Assembly: GCA_964508975.1 (NCBI GenBank)
Contig: CAZDVQ010000067.1
Coordinates: 1 to 23,340 of the forward strand
Source: CAZDVQ01 sp964508975
GTDB taxonomy: Bacteria > Bacteroidota > Bacteroidia > Chitinophagales > Saprospiraceae
Length of the DNA stretch: 23,340 nt
Direction of reading: 5' to 3'
The notes beneath the pieces were generated by a model. The model did not search any database. It was not told the origin of the DNA and saw only the letters and a program-made list of their open reading frames with translations. The position numbers and the translations under genes were made by a program. Positions 1 through 8,746 of this stretch are shown piece after piece (positions within the stretch are counted from its first letter, which is position 1; the number at the start of each line of letters is the position of its first letter).

Positions 1-17
1 GCTTCAAAATAAGTATT

Positions 18-1406
18 ATGAAAAAGTACATGCTCTGCTGGCTTTCCAGCATGATCGTCATGGGCTTAAACGCTCAAATGACCATCACCATAACCGATGT
101 TCCGCGCGAGTACACACCGCTGGCCGATACCATATTCCTGGCTGGCGATATGAACAGTTGGAACCCTGGCAGTACAGCCTACCAGTTTACCAAGTTACCT
201 AACGGCCAATATAACCTAGTGTTGAATGGTTTAACTCCAGGCAGCAATTACGAGTTTAAACTAACCCGAGGTACTTGGGCCAAAGGTGAAACCACGGCCA
301 ACGGTGGTTTCTTGCCTAACCGTAGCTTAACTTTCCAAAATGGCCAAAACTTACAAATTAGCGTAGCCCAATGGGACGACATGGTGGCCTCGACCAGCAC
401 CTCTCGTAGTGGGTATGTGTTCATGGTGGATACCGATTTTGTGATGCCCCAGTTGAACCGAAACCGAAGGATTTGGATTTACTTGCCTCAAGAATACTTC
501 AACACCAACAACAACTACCCGGTCGTTTACATGCAAGACGGCCAAAACCTCTTTGATACCCGTTACGCTTTCTCTGGCGAGTGGAGCATAGACGAAAGCA
601 TGCTCGACATCGAAAATGACGGCTTGACGAAAGCCATCGTGGTAGGTATTGATAATGGCGGGGGGAGTCGCATAGATGAATATTCGCCCTGGGTAAACAG
701 TCAATACGGCGGCGGCGAAGGCGACGAGTACATGGATTTCATGGTTAATACCCTAAAACCATATATCGATGCCAACTACCGTACCCTACCCGACCGTTTA
801 AATACGGCCATCATAGGTAGCAGCATGGGCGGCCTGATAAGCTATTACGGGGCCTTGCGTTTCCAAAATATTTATTCCAAGGCGGGTATATTCTCGCCAT
901 CGTTTTGGTTTGCCAGTGCCTCCATGAATTATTCAAGCAGCACTGGACACGATGCACCTATGCGCTTTTACTTCGTGGCCGGCACAACGGAAAGCAGCAC
1001 GATGATTGGCAATATTCAAGGCGCCCGTCAAACCATGCTGATGAACGGCTTTAGCGCCGCAGAACTCAATGTCCAAACCCGCACCGACGGGCAACATGCT
1101 GAATGGTTTTGGGCTCGGGAGTTTAGGCCAGCTTACGAGTGGTTGTTTAACCAAACAAGTACAACCGTTGAAGTTATGGAAAACGCTCCTGAAATATATA
1201 TTCACCTAGAAAACAAACACTTAGCGCTGATTACACCAGGCCAATTGGTTAAAAACCTTAGCTTGTACAACAGTGCTGGACAGGTAGTACTGCAACAGAC
1301 TTATACAGCCGGTGGTGTAGATTTGGGCAGCTTGCCGAGTGGCGTTTACTACCTCAACGTGCAGCTTGATAATGGTACCTTTGACACCTACAAATTGATT
1401 TTTTAA
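18..1406 (+). CDS. secreted alpha/beta-hydrolase esterase (EstD/Fes-like) with N-terminal starch-binding-like domain and T9SS tail
   Basis: Seen: residues 1-19 form a lipoprotein-free signal peptide ending in LNAQ. Residues about 20-118 look like an E-set/CBM48-type beta-sandwich (FLAGDMNSWNP). An alpha/beta hydrolase of the predicted-hydrolase COG2819/enterochelin-esterase family follows, with the hallmark MQDGQNLFD. The nucleophile elbow is GSSMGG, with Ser269 as the likely nucleophile, and His360 (DGQHAEW) is the likely catalytic His. A Glu in the GTTES strand is a candidate acid. The last roughly 75 residues form a type A T9SS sorting domain (LYNSAGQVV, LPSGVYYLNV). Inferred: exported across the outer membrane and either cell-anchored or released, hydrolysing an ester, perhaps on plant or glycan polymers; the substrate is unknown. 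Only 17 bp precede the ATG in this window, so its promoter is not visible. It converges on the protease gene, with a terminator-like hairpin between them. Confidence 0.85.
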   Translation: MKKYMLCWLSSMIVMGLNAQMTITITDVPREYTPLADTIFLAGDMNSWNPGSTAYQFTKLPNGQYNLVLNGLTPGSNYEFKLTRGTWAKGETTANGGFLPNRSLTFQNGQNLQISVAQWDDMVASTSTSRSGYVFMVDTDFVMPQLNRNRRIWIYLPQEYFNTNNNYPVVYMQDGQNLFDTRYAFSGEWSIDESMLDIENDGLTKAIVVGIDNGGGSRIDEYSPWVNSQYGGGEGDEYMDFMVNTLKPYIDANYRTLPDRLNTAIIGSSMGGLISYYGALRFQNIYSKAGIFSPSFWFASASMNYSSSTGHDAPMRFYFVAGTTESSTMIGNIQGARQTMLMNGFSAAELNVQTRTDGQHAEWFWAREFRPAYEWLFNQTSTTVEVMENAPEIYIHLENKHLALITPGQLVKNLSLYNSAGQVVLQQTYTAGGVDLGSLPSGVYYLNVQLDNGTFDTYKLIF

Positions 1407-1422
1407 CGTTAATTGGTGCTAA

Positions 1423-1526
1423 TTGCGCGAGGTGCCCAGAGGGCTGCGCCGTAGGCGCAGGTGCGTAGCACGGAGCAACGCGACCCCCGGCGGGGACCGA
1501 CGGCGCATCGCGCCGACGCGCCCAAA
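1423..1526 (-). repeat. GC-rich nested-hairpin element, copy 1
   Basis: About 100 bp, far more GC-rich than its flanks. Read on the minus strand it begins TTTGGGCGCG and ends CTCGCGCAA. It contains perfect stems, including CTGCGCC-GTA-GGCGCAG at about 1444-1460 (plus-strand reading). Its right half matches copies 2 and 4 (GCTCCGTGCT-CGCACC, then hairpin, then GCCCTC), and both termini match copy 3. No protein is expected. Confidence 0.8.
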
Positions 1527-1535
1527 TAAACAAAA

Positions 1536-1568
1536 AAGGAGGCTCAGGTTTAAATGCCAAGCCTCCTT
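1536..1568. terminator. bidirectional intrinsic terminator-like hairpin
   Basis: A perfect 9-bp stem AAGGAGGCT / AGCCTCCTT encloses a 15-nt loop. It is preceded on the plus strand by six A (a T-tract for minus-strand transcripts) and followed by CTTTATATA. It lies between the convergent ends of the esterase and the protease, where a two-way terminator is expected. Confidence 0.65.
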
Positions 1569-1610
1569 CTTTATATATTAACCAAGCATTGGACGAACTA
1601 TACTCGCCGA

Positions 1611-1645
1611 TTCATTATTCATTGTTCATTATTCATTATTCATTG
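1611..1645. repeat. heptad array 1 (TTCATTR x5)
   Basis: Five uninterrupted 7-bp units, TTCATTA or TTCATTG; the reverse complement is TAATGAA or CAATGAA. The array ends 6 nt before the protease stop codon (1652-1654). The phase-shifted minus-strand unit GAACAAT is identical to units in the array at 16787. Confidence 0.85.
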
Positions 1646-1651
1646 TTCCAT

Positions 1652-3652
1652 TTAGTCTATGCGTATCATCTGGCCCGATTCCTTTACGTCCTCGTTGAAA
1701 GCTTTCCAGATGTAAACCCCTTGGGGTAAGTCGGTCAAGTTCATGCTGTGGATTTCGCCACCACGTCTAAAGCTAAATGATTTGACTAGCTGACCAGTAC
1801 TGCTGTACAATTGCCAGTTCATCGGCTTGGCACTTTGGGGTAATTTTACTCGTACAAAGCCATCATTAGGGTTAGGCGAGAGCCATCCATCGTGCTGTAT
1901 GAATGAAAACGCAACATTGGAATAAACGAATGAGCCATTCTTAGAAACGCCTTTGATGCGATAATAGCTACCGTTTGCCAGAGGGGCATCATCTACCAAG
2001 CTGAATATTTTGGCATGGTTGAAGCTGCTATCTACCAGCACCTCGCCAATGGCATTAAAGTCTATATTATTGGACGAACGCTCCACCACGAATTTCTCTG
2101 GGTATACCAAGTAAGGGGCTAGCCAATACACATCGAGGTCGTTGTAGTTGCCTTCTAGCCAGATATTGATATAGGGGCAAGGGAAATCCGTATTAATGGC
2201 CTTTTCAATATTCAAACGGCCGTGGCCATACACATGGTTAGGCACGCGAGTAGCGGCTTGACCGCTGCATGTATCTGTTTCAAGCAACAGGGTATCAGCG
2301 CTTACCTCAAGTAATGTTTCAATGGCCTCAACGTTTCCGGCTAAGTAGGGCTTAGCTTGTAACAGCAATGCCACGGCGCCTGCCACGTGGGGACCAGCCA
2401 TACTGGTGCCACTCCAAGCAGCAAAATTATTACCCGGCAAACAAGATAAAACATTTACACCAGGTGCCGAGATATTCGGCTTCATGCGGGTGCCTTGGTA
2501 AACATCTACATAACCACGCGATGAAAACTCAGCGATGATATCCAGCTCGTTGGTAGCACCCACGGTGAAGGAGCCGTCAAAAATAGCGGCAGGATTGCGG
2601 ATAGTACTACAACCAGGGCCATCGTTACCAGCCGATACAACGACTACCACACCTGCTTGACGAAGGTTTTCAACGGCGGCATCCATCACGTGGAAGTTGG
2701 TGGTATTACAACCTTCACCTGGAGGACAGCCCCAGGAGTTGTTGATGACATGCGGCGCCAAGCTGCTATTGGGGTTCTGGCCAAATACATCGGTAGGCGC
2801 AAGGAAAAATTCAAAACATTCGAGGTAGGTAGAAGGACGCCCCCAGCCGCGTTCCATGTTGCGGCAGGCAATCCACTGGGCAGCTGGTGCTACGCCAAAC
2901 TGGCTCCCCATCACTTCAGAGCCAACCATCGTACCTACGGTGTGTGTACCGTGACCATGATCATCGCAAGGCTCGGTTAAGTTAAAGCCGCAGGGATTAT
3001 CAGCATTGCCAAAATGATCCAATTCGGCCTCGTGGATAGCATCGTACCAGTTATAATTATGGTTGTGATTGCCTTGGGCATCATAGCCACGGTATTTCGA
3101 CATGATCGTGGGCAAATCCCATTCCACACCGGTATCTTGGCCACCGACAACGATACCGTTGCCCAGTATATTCACAGCCCAAACGGCGGGTGCTGAAATT
3201 TTATCAATTCCCCAAGTTGCAGCACGCAAGCCTGCATTTGGGTTTTCACGGCTTTCTTCAACCGGGAACATAGGGTTACCGAAGATATAGGCTACTCCGG
3301 GCAATTGGGCCAGCGTTTGCAGCTGCCACAAGTTAGCTTTCACCCAAACAGCGTTGGTAATAAAATACGAGCGGTAAGGCATGGCCTGCAACTGGGCAAA
3401 ACGCAACACCTCAGCTTGGGTACTTACCGCCTTGGTTTGCAATTGGTTAAACACGAAGGCCAGCTTTTGCTCGCGGTCGGTGATATACTTGGCTTGACTT
3501 AAATCAGCTTGCGATTGCATGTAAACCATACATTCTACAGTCTCCCCACTTAGGGCTTTATCCCAAGCGAAGGGGTCGATGTTTTGAGGCCTAGATTGTG
3601 CCAGTATTAAGTTGGCCAACAAGACTAAGCTCAAAGTAAATAATCTGCTCAT
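1652..3652 (-). CDS. secreted subtilisin-like serine protease (peptidase S8) with T9SS tail
   Basis: Seen: signal peptide MSRLFTLSLVLLANLILAQ; a propeptide-like region at about 35-130; then an S8 domain with all three catalytic motifs: Asp173 (GGQDTGV), His234 (HGHGTHTVG) and Ser417 (GTSMAGPH), plus NNSWG and SAGNDGPG for the oxyanion region. Six or more Cys in the catalytic domain may form disulfides. Residues about 495-580 form a beta-rich linker with a fibronectin-like character. Residues about 588-666 are a type A T9SS sorting domain (GWLSPNPNDGFVRV ending QMIRID). Known: S8 enzymes are endopeptidases made as zymogens. Inferred: extracellular protein degradation or processing of other T9SS cargo. 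Its ATG lies 1 nt after the mtgA stop, so the two genes are probably cotranscribed. Confidence 0.92.
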   Translation of the reverse strand: MSRLFTLSLVLLANLILAQSRPQNIDPFAWDKALSGETVECMVYMQSQADLSQAKYITDREQKLAFVFNQLQTKAVSTQAEVLRFAQLQAMPYRSYFITNAVWVKANLWQLQTLAQLPGVAYIFGNPMFPVEESRENPNAGLRAATWGIDKISAPAVWAVNILGNGIVVGGQDTGVEWDLPTIMSKYRGYDAQGNHNHNYNWYDAIHEAELDHFGNADNPCGFNLTEPCDDHGHGTHTVGTMVGSEVMGSQFGVAPAAQWIACRNMERGWGRPSTYLECFEFFLAPTDVFGQNPNSSLAPHVINNSWGCPPGEGCNTTNFHVMDAAVENLRQAGVVVVVSAGNDGPGCSTIRNPAAIFDGSFTVGATNELDIIAEFSSRGYVDVYQGTRMKPNISAPGVNVLSCLPGNNFAAWSGTSMAGPHVAGAVALLLQAKPYLAGNVEAIETLLEVSADTLLLETDTCSGQAATRVPNHVYGHGRLNIEKAINTDFPCPYINIWLEGNYNDLDVYWLAPYLVYPEKFVVERSSNNIDFNAIGEVLVDSSFNHAKIFSLVDDAPLANGSYYRIKGVSKNGSFVYSNVAFSFIQHDGWLSPNPNDGFVRVKLPQSAKPMNWQLYSSTGQLVKSFSFRRGGEIHSMNLTDLPQGVYIWKAFNEDVKESGQMIRID

Positions 3653-3653
3653 A

Positions 3654-4400
3654 TTAAATGTCTTTTAAAATTCCTACACCACCCACGTTGCGCGATTGGC
3701 GCACAACCCAGTTCTTTCTTTTAACGAGGTACGAGCCCGGATTGTTGGGTTTATACTTGCGGGGTGACGGTAATGTAACGGCTATCAAGGCGGCTTGTTC
3801 AATGCTCAACTTGGCAGCGGTAGTTTTGAAATATCGCTTGGCGGCTGCTTGCACGCCAAAGGTCATATTGCCCGTTTCGGCCACGTTCATGTAAACTTCT
3901 AGAATACGACGTTTTGACCATAGTAATTCAACCATGAAGGTAAAATACACCTCGAAACCCTTGCGCACCCAGCTACGGTTTTCCCAAAGGAACACGTTTT
4001 TGGCCACTTGTTGCGAGATGGTACTGGCACCGCGCCGTTTTTTACGACCGCGCTTGGCTTGCTTTTCATTGTATTCCATCGCATCATCGATGGCCTGGAA
4101 ATCGAAGCCATTGTGTTTCAGGAAGTTCTGGTCTTCTGAAGCAATCAAGGCCAAGGGCATGTTGGCTGAAATGTTGCTGTATCGCACCCACTCGCGCGAC
4201 AGGCCCGCAGGCTCGCCGGCTGCACGGGCTTCCATCTTGCGTTTAATCATGATGGCCGTAATGGGTGGGTTAACCCATTTGTACAACAATACCCACAAAA
4301 AGGTAAATATAAAAAAGCCCAAAGCAGCTTTCCAGGCAAAACGGAAGGCCTTTTTCAAGTATAGTTTAAACTTCGATTGAGGTTTGTCAGCTTGCGTCAT
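3654..4400 (-). CDS. mtgA: monofunctional biosynthetic peptidoglycan transglycosylase (GT51)
   Basis: Polymerises lipid II glycan strands at the inner membrane. The protein has a single N-terminal membrane anchor (ALGFFIFTFLWVLLYKWV) and a GT51 domain. Motif 1 is EDQNFLKHNGFDF, with the catalytic Glu at residue 89 from the start chosen here. Motif 2 is the basic stretch followed by GASTISQQVAKNVFLW. Later come the LEVYMNVAETG and FGVQAAAKRYF motifs typical of MtgA. There is no transpeptidase domain, so it is not a class A PBP. The frame stays open upstream to 4475 (ATG), and 4409 is a further candidate. I prefer ATG 4400 (MTQADKPQ) because the upstream residues look non-conserved. It precedes the S8 protease by 1 nt and diverges from the LytTR regulator. 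Confidence 0.9.
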   Translation of the reverse strand: MTQADKPQSKFKLYLKKAFRFAWKAALGFFIFTFLWVLLYKWVNPPITAIMIKRKMEARAAGEPAGLSREWVRYSNISANMPLALIASEDQNFLKHNGFDFQAIDDAMEYNEKQAKRGRKKRRGASTISQQVAKNVFLWENRSWVRKGFEVYFTFMVELLWSKRRILEVYMNVAETGNMTFGVQAAAKRYFKTTAAKLSIEQAALIAVTLPSPRKYKPNNPGSYLVKRKNWVVRQSRNVGGVGILKDI

Positions 4401-4579
4401 AAGTACCATGCTTAATTTGGGCTTAAAAATAAATGTTTTATCGGGAAGTGTTGTATTTCCTAAGTAAATTACCACTTACTCATTCAAGTAATACGAGAAG
4501 TTGACCTATACGGCAATTTGCTAAAAAGCTGCACCGACCTAAATAAATGCCTTTATCTTAGCGCATAAAATAAACACAC

Positions 4580-5320
4580 ATGAAAGCTGTACTCATCGAC
4601 GACGAAGATAATTGCCTCAAGGTGCTGGCTTGGGAAATCAAACAGCTGTTCCCGGAGATTGAAATCCTTGCCCTTTGCAATAGTCCACAAGCTGGTATTG
4701 AAGCCATTCAAACCCACCAGCCCGACATCGTATTCCTGGATGTAGAAATGCCACACATGAGTGGTTTCGACATGCTGGCACAACTCCCTGATTATAAGTT
4801 CGACGTAATTTTTACCACAGCCTATGATGCCTTCGCGCTCAAGGCCATCAAGGTCAGCGCTGTAGATTATTTACTCAAACCTATCGATGAGGATGAACTC
4901 AAAAAAGCGGTTGAAAAAGTCAAAGCCCGCAAGCAAGAAAACCTAGGTGAGCAGCAGGTTGAGTTCCTCATGCAACGCATCAAGGAAAGCCTTTCAAAGG
5001 GTGCGCAACACATTGCTATGCCGACCTTCGAAGGGTTGGAATTCATTGAGCTTGAGGACATTGTGTATTGCCAATCCGATAGCAACTACACCCGCATTAT
5101 CCGTAAATCAGGGAGCAACCTCATCGTTTCAAAAACACTCAAGGACGTTGAGCTGCTGCTGCCCGAAGAGCGTTTCCTGCGCGTGCACCAATCCTACACG
5201 GTTAACCTCAACCACATCCGCAAGTTTGTCAAAGCCGAGGGAGGGTACCTAGTCATGAGCAACAACGACGAGGTTCGGGTGGCCCGCAGCAAAAAAGAAT
5301 TAATTCTAAAATTGTTTTAA
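4580..5320 (+). CDS. LytTR-family response regulator
   Basis: Residues 1-118 form a CheY-like receiver: acidic pocket Asp7/Asp8, phosphoacceptor Asp54 (IVFLDVEMP), Thr80 and Lys100 (YLLKPID). Residues about 146-246 form a LytTR DNA-binding domain (FIELEDIVYCQSDSNYT, then FLRVHQSYTVNLNHI). Known: this pairing is the standard partner of LytS/YpdB-type kinases, and the LytTR domain binds short direct repeats upstream of targets. Here the cognate kinase follows 125 bp downstream on the same strand, separated only by a GC-rich hairpin element. The 179 bp between this gene and divergent mtgA should hold both promoters, but I could not find a convincing one. The target genes are unknown. Confidence 0.93.
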   Translation: MKAVLIDDEDNCLKVLAWEIKQLFPEIEILALCNSPQAGIEAIQTHQPDIVFLDVEMPHMSGFDMLAQLPDYKFDVIFTTAYDAFALKAIKVSAVDYLLKPIDEDELKKAVEKVKARKQENLGEQQVEFLMQRIKESLSKGAQHIAMPTFEGLEFIELEDIVYCQSDSNYTRIIRKSGSNLIVSKTLKDVELLLPEERFLRVHQSYTVNLNHIRKFVKAEGGYLVMSNNDEVRVARSKKELILKLF

Positions 5321-5321
5321 A

Positions 5322-5434
5322 TTTGGGCGTTCCCCCGTGCTACGCTCGGGGTCGTACCCTTCCAGGCTCGCCTGTCGGCTCGGTGCTGCGCACCAGCCCA
5401 GCTACGCTGGGCTGCCTTCCAGGCTACTAACGCA
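5322..5434 (+). repeat. GC-rich nested-hairpin element, copy 2, between regulator and kinase
   Basis: Begins TTTGGGCGTTCCCCC one nt after the regulator stop codon and ends CTACTAACGCA, 11 nt before the kinase TTG start. It contains CCCCG..CGGGG, a GGTGCTGCGCACC palindrome and a perfect 8-bp stem AGCCCAGC-TAC-GCTGGGCT. It aligns over most of its length with copy 4 and with the right half of copy 1. It may form strong RNA structure in the two-gene transcript. Confidence 0.8.
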
Positions 5435-5445
5435 TCGTACTATAG

Positions 5446-8400
5446 TTGAAACACTCTACCAAAATATTTGTGATCATTGTCTTCATTTGCCATATAGCGC
5501 AGATGTTAGAAGGACAACGGTATTTATATTTTGAATCATATGGTCCACAAAAAGGACTATTTTTTACCGATATTAAAGGTTTAGTGCAAGACCCTAAAGG
5601 CTTTTTATGGTTGAGTACCAAGGACAATGGTGTTGTCCGCTATGATGGTAAAGAAGGTTTGGTTGTTAACGGGAACGCAGAGAACCCATACAACTTAAAA
5701 GGTTTTTACACCTACGAGCCTACTATTTCAAGTGATGGCCAACTGGTTTTGCCCAGCAATGTAGGGCTCAATGTATTTAATCTCAAAACGCAAAAATTTG
5801 AGTTGGCTCAATTCCCTTACGATAAAGCGGTAGAGCAATGTTTAACCTTTACCGAATCATCCTTCTTTGATTTTACCAATACCCTCTGGATGAGCCCTGG
5901 CGGTAATCAAGGTCTTATTGCCCTACAAGGCCCACTGGCAAAGGGCCAACATATAAAACCGAGTGTTTTGCTTAAGGATACAGTCCGAACAGGATTGAAC
6001 ACTATTATGACAAGCCTAAAAGACCGCGATGGGATACATATTTGGCTAGGCTCTACCGCAGGTTTAATGCGTTTTAACCCAAAGACAGGATCTATAGAAT
6101 TGTTTTTTCAACATCCTGGCGACCAGCAGCTACTTCAGGGCAATATCCATGAAAAGGCCAACCATATCATCAGTATACACCAGGATGATGATGGTAGTCT
6201 TTGGTGGGGTACCTGGGGCGGTGGCTTGTTACATTTTGACCCCAAGACCAAAGCCGTAGAATGTTTCCTGTTTGAAGCCATTCAGCCCATTACGGGCAAC
6301 CGGAATTATGTTGGCGATATTGAAGCCTTGAGTGCAGATGAACTTTGGTTAGCAACATCAGGAGGCTTGGCCATATTTGATAAGCGAAGCAAGACTTATA
6401 GTTTTGTGAAAGATAGTCCACAATACTGCAATATTATCCCCGAGGGCGTAAACGGTTTTTACAGAGGGCAAAACGGTACCTTATGGATGACAAGCCACAT
6501 AAATGGCCTATATGCCTTCCATCAGAAGCAACAAATGTTGGATTATAATTTACTACCCGAACCTATTTTTAAAGCCCAACAAAACCCGTATAACCCGAAT
6601 CATATCCTAGCAAGCCCTTATGGCAAAACACCTAGCTTCTACGAGAGTTTTGATGGTGGTAAAACCTTCAAAAAGCAAAGTGCCACAGCTAATTTAGCCA
6701 ATAATTTTAACTTTATCAGGGGCTTTTTATTTGCACCCGATGGACAAATCTGGCTTTATGAAACCAACGGTCTGTACACCTATAAAAATGGGCAAATTAA
6801 GTACTATAATGCTGGCAAAGAGGCTTCTACAGATATTTACGAAGCTTGCCTAGACCATGAAAACAATATTTGGATAGCGAACAGAAAGGGACTATTTAAA
6901 GTGGACCTTAAAACCCAATCCGCCCAATCATTTAAAGGCAATGGCGCAGCCGAATGCGATTGGTTTTACAATGTCTTTAATGATAGCCAAAACCGGACCT
7001 GGTATGTTGGCGGTAAATACTTTGGCTATTACAACCATGCCAGCAGACGATTTTCCAACTTCTCGCATCAAGACCTTAAAGTAGGTGAGGACTTGAAATT
7101 TAACCTGTATTTTACTATTGCCGAGGACCTGAAAGGCAACATATGGATTGGTGATGGCAACGTAGGTTTACTCATCCTGCCACCCAACTGGACATCAGGC
7201 GAGCCTGTCAAAGTAATCACGGGCAAGGATGGCTTAGCCAATACGGCTATCCGTGATTTAGCCGTGGATGCAGCTGGAAATGTATGGGCCTTGACCGACA
7301 AGTCATTGAGCATGGTTACACCTAGTTTTGCCATCAAGAACTTTGCCCGAAACTACGGTATGAGCGACTACTACTGGTATATGGACTTGACGAAAGATGG
7401 TCATTTATTATTAGGCCACCGAAAAGGTTATTTGAACTTGGCACTAGATAGCCTTGTACACGCAGATATCATTCAAAAGCCCAGTATCATGGGTTTTAAA
7501 GTATTTGACAAACTCAAGCTTTTCCAAGATAATGAAACGATAAGATTAAGTTGGAAAGAAAACTTTTTCAGCATAGAATACGCCAGTTGCGATTTTGAAT
7601 CAGGTGACTTGGTAGAATACAGCTACATGCTAGAAGGTTTGGAAAGTAATTGGAACTTAGTAGGCCCTAGGCGCTATGCCTCTTTTACCCAAATCAGGGG
7701 CGGGAGCTACACCTTTAAGGTCAGGGCTCGTAAACCTGGTTTGGCCTGGTCGGAGCCTACCAGTATCAAGATTGTAGTGGTGCCGCCTTTTTGGCGAACA
7801 AGTTGGTTTTGGTGTGGCATTGCATTACTGGGCATTTTCATGCTTTGGTTGGCCTACAAGTACCGTGAACGCCAGATTAGGAAGGAAGAACAACTGAAAG
7901 CCAGTTTTGAACGGGAGTTAGCCACGGTAAAGATGACTGCTTTACGGGCGCAGATGAACCCACACTTTTTGTTTAATTGCCTCAATTCTATCAAGTTGTT
8001 CATCATCGAAAACGATACAGAAAGGGCCAATAAATACCTTACCCGTTTTTCAAGGCTTATCAGGCTTATATTACAGCACTCGAACGAGCCATTGGTAAGC
8101 CTGGAAGATGAACTCGAGGCATTAAAGCTTTACATCGACCTAGAAGCCATGCGCTTTGGACACAAGTTTGAATACCGCATGGATATTGATCAAGCTGTAA
8201 AGACCGATAGTGTAAAAATTCCACCACTCATCATTCAACCTTTTGTAGAGAATGCGATATGGCACGGCTTGATGCATAAATCGGGCGATGGTCTTTTACA
8301 AATACAAATCCGCCAGGATGCTGAACAAGTGTTGCATATCAAGATATTGGATAACGGCATTGGCCGGGAAGCCGCAGAACAATTAAAGAGTAAAACAAGT

Positions 8401-8565
8401 ACCAAGAGTAAGTCGTTTGGCATGGATATCACCCAAGACAGGCTTAAGCTGAACAAGGAGCTTTATGGTTATGAAGCCCAAGTACGCATCAATGATTTAA
8501 AGGATAGTCAAGGGCAAGCCCTTGGTACAGAAGTCCTCATCAGTATTACAAATGTAAGCCGATAG
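5446..8565 (+). CDS. membrane sensor histidine kinase: beta-propeller, Y_Y_Y, TM, LytS-type His_kinase/HATPase
   Basis: Seen: signal peptide (about 1-23, IFVIIVFICHIAQMLEGQ); about 11 Reg_prop-type blades at roughly 30-680 (for example GFLWLSTKDNG, GSLWWGTWGGG, GNIWIGDG); and a Y_Y_Y domain at about 690-780. One TM helix (about 786-805) is followed by a short coiled linker. The His_kinase domain (PF06580) has phosphoacceptor His840 in MNPHFLFN, and an HATPase domain follows with N-box Asn936 (PFVENAIWHGL) and the G1 motif DNGIG. Known: this layout senses periplasmic signals, as in hybrid two-component glycan sensors, but here the receiver/output is a separate LytTR protein. The start is TTG, directly after an in-frame TAG. 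The next in-frame ATG (5503) would remove the signal peptide, so TTG is preferred. The ligand is unknown. Confidence 0.9.
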   Translation: MKHSTKIFVIIVFICHIAQMLEGQRYLYFESYGPQKGLFFTDIKGLVQDPKGFLWLSTKDNGVVRYDGKEGLVVNGNAENPYNLKGFYTYEPTISSDGQLVLPSNVGLNVFNLKTQKFELAQFPYDKAVEQCLTFTESSFFDFTNTLWMSPGGNQGLIALQGPLAKGQHIKPSVLLKDTVRTGLNTIMTSLKDRDGIHIWLGSTAGLMRFNPKTGSIELFFQHPGDQQLLQGNIHEKANHIISIHQDDDGSLWWGTWGGGLLHFDPKTKAVECFLFEAIQPITGNRNYVGDIEALSADELWLATSGGLAIFDKRSKTYSFVKDSPQYCNIIPEGVNGFYRGQNGTLWMTSHINGLYAFHQKQQMLDYNLLPEPIFKAQQNPYNPNHILASPYGKTPSFYESFDGGKTFKKQSATANLANNFNFIRGFLFAPDGQIWLYETNGLYTYKNGQIKYYNAGKEASTDIYEACLDHENNIWIANRKGLFKVDLKTQSAQSFKGNGAAECDWFYNVFNDSQNRTWYVGGKYFGYYNHASRRFSNFSHQDLKVGEDLKFNLYFTIAEDLKGNIWIGDGNVGLLILPPNWTSGEPVKVITGKDGLANTAIRDLAVDAAGNVWALTDKSLSMVTPSFAIKNFARNYGMSDYYWYMDLTKDGHLLLGHRKGYLNLALDSLVHADIIQKPSIMGFKVFDKLKLFQDNETIRLSWKENFFSIEYASCDFESGDLVEYSYMLEGLESNWNLVGPRRYASFTQIRGGSYTFKVRARKPGLAWSEPTSIKIVVVPPFWRTSWFWCGIALLGIFMLWLAYKYRERQIRKEEQLKASFERELATVKMTALRAQMNPHFLFNCLNSIKLFIIENDTERANKYLTRFSRLIRLILQHSNEPLVSLEDELEALKLYIDLEAMRFGHKFEYRMDIDQAVKTDSVKIPPLIIQPFVENAIWHGLMHKSGDGLLQIQIRQDAEQVLHIKILDNGIGREAAEQLKSKTSTKSKSFGMDITQDRLKLNKELYGYEAQVRINDLKDSQGQALGTEVLISITNVSR

Positions 8566-8571
8566 GCTATC

Positions 8572-8669
8572 TTGCGCGAGGGATGGTAGCGGGCGCCGGA
8601 GGCGCTCCCGAAGGGACAAGCAACGCGCAGCCGCGCACAGCCCGACGGCCGTAGGCCGGCGCGCCCAAA
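8572..8669 (-). repeat. GC-rich nested-hairpin element, copy 3
   Basis: Starts 6 nt after the kinase stop codon. Its plus-strand termini TTGCGCGAGG and GCGCGCCCAAA are identical or nearly so to copy 1. Internal stems include GCGCC-GGA-GGCGC and CGGCC-GTA-GGCCG. On the plus strand it is followed directly by an octad tandem array. Confidence 0.8.
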
Positions 8670-8674
8670 AAGAT

Positions 8675-8746
8675 TAAATGATGAAATGAGAAAATGATGA
8701 AATGAGAAAATGATGAAATGAGAAAATGATGAAATGAGAAAATGAT
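8675..8746. repeat. octad tandem array running into the assembly gap
   Basis: Nine 8-bp units, alternating GAAATGAG and AAAATGAT (a 16-bp higher-order period), continue until the N-run. The first bases after the gap (8847-8854, GAAATGAT) still fit the unit, so the true array is longer than shown. Confidence 0.9.

Noticed and set aside
1354..1560. 68-codon minus-strand frame
   Set aside because: It runs through hairpin element copy 1 and overlaps the esterase end; no protein signature.
3934..4380. 148-codon plus-strand frame
   Set aside because: It lies antisense to the conserved GT51 domain of mtgA, which has clear motifs.
4554..4561. TATCTTAG as a -7 promoter box for the response regulator
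   Set aside because: It mismatches TAnnTTTG, and the nearest TTTG lies 33 nt upstream, too far for a -33 box.
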